From positions 210,848 through 274,847 of the forward strand of contig WHVD01000116.1 of NCBI GenBank assembly GCA_015178975.1: DNA of 64,000 bases, written 5' to 3'. This DNA comes from Hysterangium stoloniferum. Its lineage: Eukaryota; Basidiomycota; Agaricomycetes; Hysterangiales; Hysterangiaceae. The notes below the pieces were generated by a model. The model ran no database searches, was not told the origin of the DNA, and was given only the letters and a program-made list of their open reading frames with translations. Position numbers and translations under genes: made by a program. This document shows, piece after piece, positions 1 through 10,278 of this stretch (its first letter is position 1; every line of letters begins with the position of its first letter).

Positions 1-1340
1 GGGTTGTGGTTTCTCTTGGTAGATCTTCTGGTAAAATATTTTCACATTGGCATCTTGACATTGAATTAAATGGGAAATATTCAGGTGGGATTTCAGGAAG
101 TTGACATGGGTAGTCAAGTTTATCTTCAGGAAGTCATGCCCAATGGGGGACAGGAATTGGCAAATAAGATATAGGTTTTTACATATAGTTAGGGACATTA
201 TTGGTTCTCCTATTGATTCTTCTTCAACATCTTCTATCCCTTTCTGCTGAAATTAATTGGTGGGCTTCATTGATTATCCCTGCACTGTGAACATATCCCT
301 GAGCTAGTGATTTGTGGTGACAAAAGCCCCTTGTAGTGCAGGAACAACAATGCCATGACACATCTCTTGTTAACAACACAAAGACCTGCTTTCCACCAGT
401 TTGTGCTTCACCAGATGAACCATGGATTGAGAAAATAAAGTGGTCCTTCCCCTTTGTCTCAGTTACAAGATATGCAGTGGGGTAAGGTATATTGGACTCA
501 GGTTCCATAGATAGAATGAAATTTATGTGCTGAGAGAGAATAGTACAATTATTGGCTTCACAGTCACAGGATAATGTGGCTTCTGATCCAGATATAGGTA
601 AATATCGGACATGGAAGTATCTATCAGTCTTAATTATTAATAAAACATTATACAGTGAAATGGAAGACCATACCTTTAGCATTTCAAGTTTTGGGTCCCA
701 GTCTTGAAGAATAAAAGTTGAATAATCTAACTGGTTCAACCCATCCTCTCCTAAGCAACACTCCCAATAAACAATATCCTGTTCCTGTAATTGAGAATTT
801 TGGTTTAATTTTGAATTATTTTCTTCACCATTTTTGAAGGGATTCAGTGTCACTGTGAAGATCTCCTGCCATTCTCCTATATCCCCACTGAGTTCTGTTT
901 CCCTCTCCTCCACTACTCCATTTCCAATACTGGGGGCTTTCCTTCTTCACTTGGATGTAGTATTACTGTCCTGAATTACCTGCTTTGGTTTTGAAGGATT
1001 CCTCGAAGTTGTTTTTGCTTCTTTGGCTGTAGGCAAATGCACACAGCCACTACTAAGACCAATCACAGGGATATTGAAGGTTAAGGATGGAGAATCCTTT
1101 ACACAAGGGCCTGGAGACTGGTTCACAACAGATATATCAAAGGATGGCATTCATCCTGCATTCTTTTTCCTGCCATTTTGGCCTGCAGCAGTCATTTCTT
1201 TCAGCATGGGAATATTGAGGGAAGGCTGTCACTGCACATCCCGTTTGGGAGGTACCATACACCCACATTTTGAGTCTCAATACTTCCCATATTTCATCAT
1301 ATGATGCCTCATATCCCTTGTGGTCAATGTCAATAGCCAT
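1..1340 (-). pseudogene. N-terminal half of a Mutator-like (MULE) transposase-type gene, broken and cut by the window edge
   Basis: Three minus-strand reading segments (1340-1137, 1150-947, 913-224, then on to base 1) follow one another with small frame changes, so they look like one decayed gene. The first residues (MAIDIDHKGYEAS) are acidic. The middle has a Cys/His-rich stretch, with CDCEANNC near 545-570 and WHCCSCTTRGFCHH near 310-350, resembling the SWIM-like cysteine region found upstream of the catalytic part in large agaricomycete MULE proteins. The gene at 39651-42559 starts with the next part of that architecture, so the two may be complementary halves of one family. That link is inference from layout; I saw no shared sequence between them. 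The catalytic part would lie left of base 1. An in-frame stop near 223 and frame shifts near 930 and 1145 argue against function. Confidence 0.45.
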
Positions 1341-1787
1341 TTAACTTTTACTATTCCAATACACTTTACCCACTTAGTCAATCAATATCATTTCTTTCAG
1401 TAAAGCATCATCAAAATGTGGAGTGTCACAACAGACCCAGGTCTTCATATTTACCCCTTTGTCTCGACACCATTCAGAAATTAGAAATGAATATCCCTAT
1501 GTTCAAGAATATGCATGCAATGGATTCAAAGCCTTGAACTGATTACCAAGAATGATGAATCTCCCAGTATGAAGGACACTGGTGACCATGGCGCCTATTC
1601 TACCATGAGGCTGCCTGTGTAATGGGAGCAGACGTGGTGGCGGACTTTGAATTGGGGAGGCCACTGCCATTGTCTTAGACGATAAAGGGTACGAGAGAAG
1701 GTACTATAATTTTCCAACCACTACAGTGTTTCAAACCTATTATTCATTGTCAGGGACTTAGTCTAATATTGCTAGCATAAATAGGTG
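1305..1787. repeat. Segment duplicated at 46668-48360 (direct orientation)
   Basis: From about 1305 the sequence can be followed base by base in the copy at 46668: the run around 1345-1380, a stretch ending with a diagnostic AAGCCTTGAACTGATT, and the run to about 1690. The other copy then contains a miniature LTR element and a solo LTR, after which the match resumes to AATAGGTG at 1787. This copy lacks both insertions and so preserves the empty sites. Here a copia LTR begins directly after AGGTG (1783-1787), where the other copy continues with unrelated sequence. No intact gene is seen in it. Confidence 0.85.
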
Positions 1788-2075
1788 TGTTGAAATATTA
1801 GCATTATGTAAGCTACCTTTGGTATGCTGGAATGCAGTGTAGGGTAACTGTACAGTTACATTACGCTTCTGGACTTTATTAGTATAGAGACTGATCGCAT
1901 AGCCTCTCAGTGAAGGTTTATCACTCACTGAGAGGTATGCAATTTTCCCTAGTTCTACATTAATAGTTTACTTACTATTAATTCAGTATTATTTAGGTAG
2001 ATAACAATAGATGTTATAGTGAAGGTTTATCACTCACTGAGAGTATTATTTAGAACTGCACAAATAATCTCAACA
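1788..2075 (+). repeat. 5' LTR of a truncated Ty1/copia element
   Basis: It starts TGTTGAAATATTAGC and ends TCTCAACA, followed by a primer-binding-like GGTTATGGGCCCC at 2076 and then gag-like sequence, which fixes the orientation. It is 288 bp long. The motif CTCTCAGTGA...TCACTGAGAG (about 1911-1942) forms a stem-loop and is partly repeated at 2018-2043. Shorter relatives with the same ends are at 10098-10278 and 45167-45337. Confidence 0.7.
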
Positions 2076-2527
2076 GGTTATGGGCCCCGCAGAACCTAGT
2101 TTCAAGAGTTATGTTGTCCCGAAACTCAACCGTGATTGATTGAATTGGGGTACCTGGAAGAACCAGATGCTGATGGTACTCAGCACCGGTAGAGGTCTAA
2201 AACATCATCTTGAGGGAACTGTGAGGGAGCCGCTACCGCCACCAACGTTTGGGGCGAAGCACATAATGACGGAAGATAATTGGGCCAAGGTCAAAGCTGC
2301 GGAGCAATGACAGGACGAATTTGAACAATGCGAGGCATGTATCAAATCCCACATCTTCATGACTATTGAACCGAGCCTTCAGATCGAAATTCAGAAGTTC
2401 TGAACCACGAAAGAAGTTTGGGACGCACTGTGCACTAAGCACGAAGGCAAATCACTGTCTGTAAAGATCAATATCAGACACCAAATGTACGGAATGAAAT
2501 GCGAGGATGATTCAGCAGTCAAGACAC
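2076..2527 (+). pseudogene. copia Gag fragment
   Basis: The plus-strand translation from about 2135 (NWGTWKNQMLMV) reads through a UBN2/copia-type Gag N-terminal domain: a tryptophan-rich start, the motif VWDALCTKHEGKS near 2420-2450, and KINIRHQMYGMKCEDD to 2510. Two stops interrupt it (near 2308 and 2403). Homology with the related copy at 10279-10730 ends abruptly after CAGTCAAGAC (2527); no zinc knuckle, protease, integrase or RT follows. The element is therefore a 5' stump truncated by deletion or by insertion of the AT-rich sequence that follows. Confidence 0.65.
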
Positions 2528-3089
2528 AGAATAAGAAAACTTTTAGAAAACCCTGTATTTTATTAGGACTTTTCCACCTAACAAAATCCTATGAAAACTG
2601 TAATAATGTGCCTAGAGAAATCAATTGAAAACCACATATTTCTACTTAATTTTGCCCCTGAGGGAATTCAGTGAAAACTATGGTTTTCTGCCTGAAAAAA
2701 TCTCAAGCCAAGACAAAGTTTTTTTAATGTTTTGTCAAGGGGAAAACCATGATGAAATTTACAATTTAATTATACATAAAATCATTGAATAATTATATAT
2801 TTCAACAAAATTTTCCTTGGTCACAAACACTATGGAAATTCAAAAAATCTTTTTGTGAAATCATGAAGAAATTGATGATTTTCCATGAGTTTCTTAGAGG
2901 TTTTTTAAGGTGAGAAACCCTGAACCGATGTTTTGCAATTTAGCACAATTCGCAAATATTTGAAAGGATACAGTGCGATTCAGTGCGATTCGCAAATATT
3001 TGAAAAGATACAGTGTGATTCATTACAATTGGCAAGTGTTTGGGAATATTCAATGCGATTTGCAAGTTTTCAGGAAGCTAGAGTGCGCC
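2528..3089. other. AT-rich non-coding sequence with a short degenerate tandem repeat
   Basis: I see no gene. From about 2935 to 3089 a unit of roughly 45 bp (core GATTCGCAAATATTTGAAA followed by a TACAGTG-like stretch) recurs three to four times with mutations and leads into the 20-bp array on the right. The part before 2935 has no recognisable ends or coding potential. Confidence 0.5.
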
Positions 3090-3440
3090 TTCTTTAGACT
3101 TTTTGCGACTATTCTAGACTCTTTGTGATTGTTTGCAACTGTTTGCGACTCTGATAGACTGTTTGCAACTCTTTTGGACTTTTTGTGACTCTTTTGGACT
3201 TTTTGCGACTCTTTTAGACTCTTTGTGACTCTTATAGACTCATTATGACTGTTATAGACTCTTTGTGACACATGTAGACTCTTTGTGACTTTTTGTGACT
3301 CATTTAGATTCTTTGCGACTCTTTTAGACTCTTTGCAACTCTTTTAGACTCTTTGCAACTCTTTTAGACTCTTTGCAACTCTTTTAGACTCTTTGCAACT
3401 CTTTTAGACTCTTTGCGACTTACTCTTTGTGACTCTTTGA
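3090..3440. repeat. Minisatellite, about 20-bp unit (CTCTTTGCAACTCTTTTAGA)
   Basis: The unit is nearly perfect in at least five consecutive copies between about 3310 and 3425 and degenerates towards the left (variants with GTGACT or GCGACT in place of GCAACT). An open frame across it on the minus strand is a consequence of the repeat, not a gene. Confidence 0.85.
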
Positions 3441-3560
3441 AAAGTTGCAAAGTTGCAAAGTGTCACATAAAGTCACAAAGTCGCACAAAGTCACAAAGTG
3501 TCGCACAAAGTCGCAAAGTATCACAAAAAAAGTCGTGTTGCAAAAAGTCGCAAAAGTGTC
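3441..3560. repeat. Left inverted-repeat tract flanking the HMG-box fragment
   Basis: It consists of short units such as AGTTGCAAAGTGTCAC and AAAGTCACAAAGTCGCAC. The complementary units occur at about 5213-5388 on the other side of the GC-rich gene fragment, so the two tracts form an imperfect inverted pair about 1.65 kb apart. Confidence 0.6.
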
Positions 3561-4188
3561 ACAAATCATAGCACACACAATAATAATCTATGTAAAAAGC
3601 CTCCAAAATTTCTATTATCCTCTCTTCTCTATGACCACAAACAATGATACACTATACACACAGCACATGGACAAAGGGAGGAAAAAAAGCATCACTATCA
3701 ATTATATACATAATCTATGTTAAGAAGAAGCCACAGCAAACCTGATATACAGTAGGAGGTACACATCGCATGTGAATTTGAAGCTGGGGATGATGGCATG
3801 GAACAAGAAAATGAGGCTTGGGCAGGCAGTATCCAAGATGGCGGCAGCGGCAGGGGGCAGGCTGGGGTGATGGTGGGTAGGTACAGGTAGTTGAGTATTG
3901 ATACCAGTATCATCAGGCGCAGGATATAAACGAGACATTGGTTATATTAAGTAGAATATACTTTTTACTTGAATAAATCTTGAAAGCTGGCGCAGTGCTG
4001 GCCGGAGCGGGGTGACAAGGCGGGGAGAGGTGGTGTGGGCGTGATGGTGTGATATAATATGCTGAGCAAGAAAAAGGGAATCCAACTCCAAGTCTAGCTG
4101 GAGAGGATAGCAATAGAAGTGGGGGGGATAACCAAAGGGAGCCGGCCAGAGGAGACGATGGCGAAATGTGATCACTCATCCATCCTAT
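3561..4188. other. 3' flank of the HMG-box fragment; no gene supported
   Basis: Overlapping open frames exist on the minus strand but have no recognisable domain and read as low-complexity Ser/Pro/Leu. Composition shifts here from AT-rich to GC-rich towards the HMG-box fragment, so this may be the old 3' untranslated region of that gene. Confidence 0.35.
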
Positions 4189-5215
4189 TCATATCTCCGT
4201 TTTCATCGTCCGCATACTGCTCCACAGACTGCCATGGTGCACATTTGCGGGGGACAGCGCAAGTGTGGTCCCCAGGTCCGACGGGTGCTGGTACGACTGG
4301 CGCGTCGTCGCCGTGGGCGGGTGATGCAAGCCAGTATACGATGTGTGGTGCGAGTCGCACGCCTCCCCGCAAGAAATGGCCTGGCCCCACCTCTGTGCCG
4401 GATCCACCCCCGCCGCACTGCTCGAGCTGGTTGTGGTGGTGCTCGGCGAGCCCCCAGGGCCCTGCAGGAAAAACGGCGCCGTCAGCGTCCCAAGCCCCAG
4501 CGTGCTGCCCCCACCCCCTCCACCGCTGCCGCCCCTACTCGCGTTCCCCGCACCACTGCCGCTCCCGCTGAGGCTGCCGTATCCGCTCCCGCCGTTCCCC
4601 GCAGCACCACTACCAAGCCCAGGTGGGAAGCCCCCAAAGTCCGCGCTCGAGCCGGTCTCGTCGGACCAGTTCTGCACGTGGTACGGGGGTGCGCACCGCC
4701 GTGTGCGATCGCGTGCAGCGGCGCGGGGTGCAGCGTGTCGTAGGGCCCGTTCCCGTGTCCATGTCCATCACCGCCGCTGCTGTGCGGCCCGTGCCCATGC
4801 CCATGTCCCTGTCCATGGTCGTGTGGCCCATACCCGTGTCCTTGCGGCCCGTGGGGCCGGTGGCCACCGTGCGTGTGCCCCAGCTTGGGGAAGGCGGGGT
4901 GCCATGTCGCGGCGGGGGGGAAGTGGTCGTCGGGGTGTGGACGGCGGGTCCGTTCAGCGCGGGCACGGCATCAGCGTAGTGGCTGCTGCTGGAGTAGTAG
5001 GCCGTGGCGAGCCCGTAGGGGAGGCGGTAGGGTGCGCCGTCGACGGAGACGCTGCCGTACTCATCGGCGGGGAAGTTGTGTGGCGAGATGGAGGTGTCGT
5101 AGGGCGAGGCATTGGTGCGGCGCATCTTGCAGCTGTTGTTGGGGCGGGGGCGGTAGATGTATCGGGGTACTTGGAGTTGAAGTTTTCCTTCAACTTTTTT
5201 GGCTTGGTCGAGCTC
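4189..5215 (-). pseudogene. HMG-box transcription factor, 5'-truncated with frameshifts
   Basis: On the minus strand the frame entering from the right reads KENFNSKYP and then, one base out of frame, RYIYRPRPNNSCKMRR. Together these look like the C-terminal helix and basic tail of an MATA-type HMG box (family pattern KYPxYxYxPR). After it come a Ser/Pro/Tyr-rich stretch, a Gly/His-rich stretch (GHTHGGHRPHGPQGHG and similar), and a Gly/Ser-rich tail ending at 4189. Following these needs about three frame changes, each at or near a C-rich run: AAGTACCCC, the C-run near 4915, and CACCCCCG near 4687. They could be true mutations or homopolymer errors in the assembly. The N-terminal two-thirds of the HMG box is missing: the gene stops at repeats beyond 5215. 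The GC content is far above the neighbourhood, so this was probably a host gene fragment rather than part of a mobile element. Confidence 0.55.
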
Positions 5216-5388
5216 CTTGTGACACTTTGCAACTTTGTGACACTATGCAACTTTTTGTGTTTGTGACACTGTGCCACTGTTTGCGACACTTTGTGACATT
5301 GTGTGACACTCTGCGACTTTGTGTGACACTTTTTGCAACACAATGGGTCAAGTCACAAAGTCACAAAGTGTCACACAAAGTTGCAGAG
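5213..5388. repeat. Right inverted-repeat tract with an internal hairpin
   Basis: Units such as TTTGTGACACTTTGCAAC mirror those at 3441-3560. Within it CTCTGCGACTTTGTGTGACAC (about 5310-5330) is followed by its near-exact reverse complement (about 5367-5388), a 21-bp stem with one mismatch around a loop of about 36 bases. Confidence 0.6.
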
Positions 5389-6163
5389 CGTCAGCACTTA
5401 TCAAAAACTTTGCTCTATATTACCTTCCACTCTTGCTGCTTTTCTTCCCATATCTGCCCACTGCCTAGTTCTCAATAATGTTTTATTGCACTAGCACCCA
5501 CAAACGCGACATAGCCTCCAACTCTGTTTCCCCAAGTCACGGCTTGGCCATCGAAAGCTATTTTCTTATTCAGCAGTGGCTGCAATAAAACCAATAGATC
5601 AGTCGCATACTACAGAAATTCCCAACTCTCTGGGGATTCGCTCTTCACATTTGCCTTTCGTCGCCCCTGATAGCATCAGCCTTGTGTAGGATGCAAGACA
5701 TACAGACTGCAGCGTTGCATTGAAAGCCACGACGTCATTGACGTCATCTCGTATGTCCCCTTTCTACCTTTCTATTTCTCTAGCCTACTTAAAATTTGTG
5801 TTAGCTTTAATAGTATTATTTTCCAGTGTTCTCTCATGATCAAGCAACCGCCGCCGCCGTTACGATAATATGATTTGTAAACTTGTGTCATCCCGTATCA
5901 ATACTAAACACTCAGCCGATTATTGTCAAACTTCCATTTGACACCCATCCAGTCTACAGTTCCCTGCCCCCAATCTTATCTCCGACCGCATACGCATGTT
6001 AAAAAACACGAGTTAATTCCTCATGAACTACAAGACTAGTGAGGGGCGGCCGTAAAATCTGCTCGGAGACGGCACGATTGAAGGCCGGGAAAGGCGTGTT
6101 TTCAGTCGCACTCAGGCTGCACAAGTTAATCCTCTCACTCACGCGTGACCAAAATTGCCAGCA
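5389..6163. repeat. 0.77-kb unclassified direct repeat, copy 1
   Basis: It begins CGTCAGCACTTAT and ends CCAAAATTGCCAGCAAA. The same sequence lies at 12627-13406 in the same orientation with scattered substitutions and one small insertion in the second copy. It contains a CRE-like ACGTCATTGACGTCAT and a short CCGCCGCCGCC run. I find no TG..CA ends, no terminal inverted repeats and no long ORF, so I cannot assign a class. It may be a duplicated promoter region or a non-autonomous element. Confidence 0.8.
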
Positions 6164-6439
6164 AACTGATCATACCAAGTGCAGTAGAGCATCCCATGCT
6201 GGTTTTGTCATGTAGTATGATCTCCAATTACAAGCTATCAATGCCAGTGCCACTGAAGTTGGGAATTCTGGAGCTTCAAATTTTTGAAAAAGTGTTAGCT
6301 AATGTATATGACTCAACACCATGCTATCTAGTATATCAAAATATATATGGATATTATGAATCGTTCTCGAACAATTTATTTAGAGAAGAAAAGAAAATAG
6401 TATTTTAGAATATCTACATAAATAGATCAAATATATCTT
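6164..6439. other. No gene seen
   Basis: AT-rich sequence between the direct repeat and the 3' end of the minus-strand gene on the right. One short plus-strand frame starts inside the repeat, but it has no domain and no codon character. Confidence 0.4.
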
Positions 6440-8711
6440 ATTTTGAGCAGAGAAGTTCTATTTTCCATTCCAACTCCTTGTGAAGCTCCTGCTCTCACAT
6501 CAGGGAAACCTCTACCTCTTCTTTCTCTTTTCTAGCAATCTCTCTTTCTCTTTCTGCCTGATCAGCTCTCTCCTACTGTTCAGCAATCTGCCAAAGTGAG
6601 CCTGACTGACCAGCATCCCGGACCCATAAAAATATTGCTCCTAAATGTTCCATTGAAGTTTTGATGTCTTCAACTGTATCCTGGTCAATTTTGAGGTTAT
6701 CAGACACTAAAAACTTTGAATTCCCCTGTCCCAGTGTCCCTGGACTAAGTTGATGTTAGAAGAATTGAAAATAGGAATTTAATATTACTCACCAGGCAAT
6801 AATTGTCACTACATATGCTCATGTGACTTCTGTAAGCTCTCGGCACTTTCAAAGCATGTTAGAATGACTAAAGAAAGGATAATGGTTTAATACCTTTGAT
6901 ATGATTATTCCTGCTCTTTTGTAGTAAGTATTTGTCCGATCTTGGTCATTTAATATAAAATTAAATACAAAAGGTAATCAGAAAGAGCTAGAAAGAGTAG
7001 AATTGATTCATACCTTTCTTATCAATAAACCCCTTCCTCTTTTTCGATGCAAGCCCCACATCTGTTGCCTGTATTTCCCCATCTTCGTCTGCTGTGCGTT
7101 TTCACTTTTCGTCATCTGCAGGGGGTGCTACAGGTAGTTGGGTTGTTCTGGAATGGAGCTGAGGATTGCCTGTATTGGCTGAAGAATGTAAACATCATTT
7201 AATAGTTGGAAGGGATAAATGCACTAGTTGGAGGGGCTGGTGTGCAGTGAGGTAATATAGAAGAATGTCTGGAGCCTGTAGTAACCGCTGTAAAGGGAAT
7301 ATAAGTATCATTAGTGAATAATTGGGATACAAACATACCTTGATCTAATGATTTCAGAGGTCACAGAAAACTCCCTGCTGATAGATCCTTGTGTGCTGCT
7401 TTCTGGAGGTAGTAGAAGCTCTCCTGCACCTACAGACACTGATTGACCATCTTTTACTGCGAGATTAACAAAGTATGAGACTCCTGTTAATGTTCAGAAA
7501 GAGAAATACTCACTGGAAGGGTTCAAAGGACCTACAATCATTGATCCTCCAAGATCTCTCTCATCTGGCAGAGTTGTCCCCCTGGCTTCTGGTACTGTTG
7601 GAGTGTATGTGGATATCTTCCACTATTTGTTGGGTGTTTGAAGGAGCCACTGAGGAGGGGGAAAGAGATTGCAGGACTGCATGGTGATGAGGAGCAAGAA
7701 CCTGGAAAGGTGGGGGGGCAGGAGGGTGATTTCAGATGGCAGATAAAACATAGAAATCACTAGAATTAGGGGATAATGTCCCAGTGTCAGTAGAGATAAG
7801 GGTTGGGTCAATATTGGGTATGGGTAGGGAAGGGAAGGGTGCCAACGTGCAGGGTGGTGTGTATGAAGGATAAATCTGAGCCAGTGGAGCAGCTACTACC
7901 ATTCAGCTACTTTATTAATAACAAAACTAATTCATACATACCTTCAGTTGATATTTGTGCACCCTGTGTCTCAAATACATGTGCAGGTGAAAGACAAACA
8001 TCCAGCATCCCTAAGGGGATAGAACGAACTTGATCAAGATGAGGAGGGCTCCTAGGTGGTGGTAGCCCATCAGACTGTGTCTTGGGTCCATTTGCTAATG
8101 TTGAAAGAGGGCTCCTCATGATGTCAGGGGCCTTGGATACCTTGGATCTTTAGTTGTATGGACAAGAGTGCCCAGCAAGAGGTAATTCTCCTTGTCCAGC
8201 CTCATGGCAATATCGACAATGCTTAATCTAAATAATTATGACAGATATATAAGAGAATTCATTACAAGACAGAGTTTCACAGACCTGTTTCACTCTGGGT
8301 GCCTTTGTGATCATCTCTGGATGCTGCATAGTTACAAGTAGTTGGTGGGGTTCTATCTAGATCAAGGACAATAAAAATATCAAAAAGATGAAAGGAAGTT
8401 ACAATTAACTCTATGTACCTTTGATCTAGTAGCTGTGTATGAGTAGTTTGATTGCTGTAGAAGTCAACACAATTCGACATGATGTGTTGACATGTTGGTA
8501 CAGTTCTGCTTAGATCAAGGACAATGAATATCAAAAGATAAAAAAAAGTTAGAATCACCTCCACATATCTTTGATCTAGTCGCTGTGTATGAGTAGATGA
8601 ATTGTTGTAGAAGTCAATGTGATTCGACATGACACGACACGTTGTGGTTAGTCCAAAAGGGAACCCCTTAGTAAGGGTGTCACGCTGCAGCCCATTTGGG
8701 AGGTACCCCAC
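6440..8711 (-). pseudogene. Unrecognised intron-bearing gene (Cys/His motifs, Pro-rich middle, NLS and coiled coil)
   Basis: Reading the minus strand from 8711, exon-like pieces are separated by plausible GT..AG introns. The first carries two near-copies of a unit ending in DFYxNxxTHTQxLDQ. Next is a zinc-knuckle-like CRYCHEAGQGELPLAGHSC near 8160-8215, then a Pro/Ser-rich stretch (7907-8110) with an intron starting GTATGTATGAATTAG at about 7948. Further pieces end in a basic nuclear-localisation-like SKKRKGFIDKK near 7020-7055 and a charged coiled-coil-like stretch (AEREREIARKEKEE near 6520-6560). Stops interrupt several pieces, including the last. The beginning (GYLPNGLQRD) resembles the translation near 1230-1260 of the MULE-type fragment at the left edge, so this may be a related mobile-element gene. 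I cannot name a function. Confidence 0.35.
8345..8640 (-). repeat. Tandem duplication of an exon-intron unit, about 140 bp, two copies
   Basis: The blocks at about 8345-8490 and 8500-8640 share the run AGAAGTCAA(C/T)..GATTCGACATGA, the intron and the CTTTGATCTAG acceptor. The translated repeat is MSNxxDFYxNxxTHTQxLDQ. Confidence 0.65.
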
Positions 8712-9547
8712 AACCTGAATCGGACAGGGGAAACCACAGATTTTTCACTGTTCGATACCTGAGGGATATACCAATACAGAAAAGAGACAAAATAATTTGA
8801 AAGTCCGATTGAATAACCATTTCACCATTATCCATTCCTTAGTAGCTCATTCAGGTTCCTAACGTTCCATCCCCTATAGTAATAATAAATGTAGAAAGAG
8901 ATTCACGAGTGGAAGAAGGTACAATGCCTCAAAATATATCCAGACCTGTATAGTAAATATAACATCTCAGTCGATACAAAGAGAGAATCAACTAGAATTG
9001 ACTGCTGTACCAATAGCAGATATAATGTCTACCAAAGTGTTAATGTGCTATCGGAAATACTGAGCATGAAGAAAATGTACCTCAGTTGATGTGAATAGAG
9101 AATCAAATCAACTGAGGTATTAGATGTCAAAAGAAACCTGAGTACTTATGTCAAAGAAAAACACTAAAAAGGGAAAAAAAACGAAGACAAGTCTAAGTGG
9201 CGATGAGAGATTGGGACAAAAAAAGAAGAACAAAGAAAAGAATGTAACAATGGGTCTGATGCACAATCAATAGTCACCTCATTTTCCTCTGAGATCCTCA
9301 GACTCTTTCAGGTACACATACATAAGTCTTGATCCACAACAGCCTGCTCAGTATGCCTTAGAAAGGTCCATAGAGCATGATTGTGAACGACTGTTTTGGG
9401 CACTCACACACCCGGTGTCTGTTCAACTCACAACCAATATTGAATGACAGATCAAGCCCCAACCGTCTTTGTAGCCTTATGGAATATCTGAATAAAAGTG
9501 TGTCGAGGCTCTAATCACTGGGATATCCTCCTCTCTAACAAACTTTA

Positions 9548-9747
9548 GGATCCTTAGTAGAGCTGTATTTTATATAAAGTCCAATAGTTATCCATTGAAT
9601 CTTTATAAGAGTTAAAATTGATTAAGGATCTTTTAAGGATCCTAAACCCACCAATCACATGTTGGATCCTTAACCGATTTTAAATGGGTAAAGGATACGA
9701 TGAGTGATTGGCGGAGTTTATATAAAATAACCCTTTACTGAAGATCC
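9548..9747. mobile_element. MITE-like element (about 200 bp, imperfect terminal inverted repeats)
   Basis: It starts GGATCCTTAGTAGAGC followed by TATTTTATATAAA. Its end, read in reverse complement, is GGATCTTCAGTAAAGG followed by TATTTTATATAAA. The inside contains further GGATCCTTA-type inverted motifs. A mirrored copy is at 45689-45899. It has no coding capacity. Confidence 0.5.
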
Positions 9748-10097
9748 CAAAAAATTTTGGTGCAAGGGCTTTGCCCAGTGAATGCTGTACTGGCCAGCAT
9801 GAAGTCAACCATAGAGGTTCAAGGACACAGATCCTGGGATCTATCATTGAGGAGGTCATTAAATCAAATATGGTGGTCAGATCTGTCTTCTCAACAACTA
9901 CCCTTCTCTTCTCACTTCTACACTCAATGCTCAATCTTATGTTGATCCTAACACTTTTTGACAACCTGATGGATAGTAATATTGGGATATAAGTGGTTAT
10001 CCACTGTTCCACTGTTTCTTTGATTGGATCATTCTCCAGATCACTATTCATGATGATGATTCAATGAGTCATTTTCTGTATTGATTATATTCAGGCT

Positions 10098-10278
10098 TGT
10101 TTCTTTTGAAGTATAAGCATTAAAGAAGGTACATTTGGTAAGCTACAACATTTAATGACTATATAGTTCACTGGTCATTGCTGAACTATATGGAATGGAA
10201 ACCAACTATGTAGCCATTCAACAAAGGTTTATAACTCATTGAGAGGCTATATTTAGAACTGTGCAAATAAATTCAACA
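10098..10278 (+). repeat. copia LTR (left arm copy)
   Basis: It runs from TGTTTCTTTTGAAGT to AAATTCAACA and is followed by GGTTATGGACTCC, in the same position as the primer-binding-like site after the LTR at 1788-2075. It is shorter than that LTR (181 versus 288 bp) but shares AAGCATTA, GGTAAGCTAC and the AAGGTTTATAACTCATTGAGAGG block. Confidence 0.6.

Noticed and set aside
4343-5266. 307-codon plus-strand frame in the GC-rich island
   Set aside because: Arg/Ala/Gly-rich translation with no domain; it is the antisense shadow of the HMG-box fragment, whose minus-strand reading has a recognisable motif.
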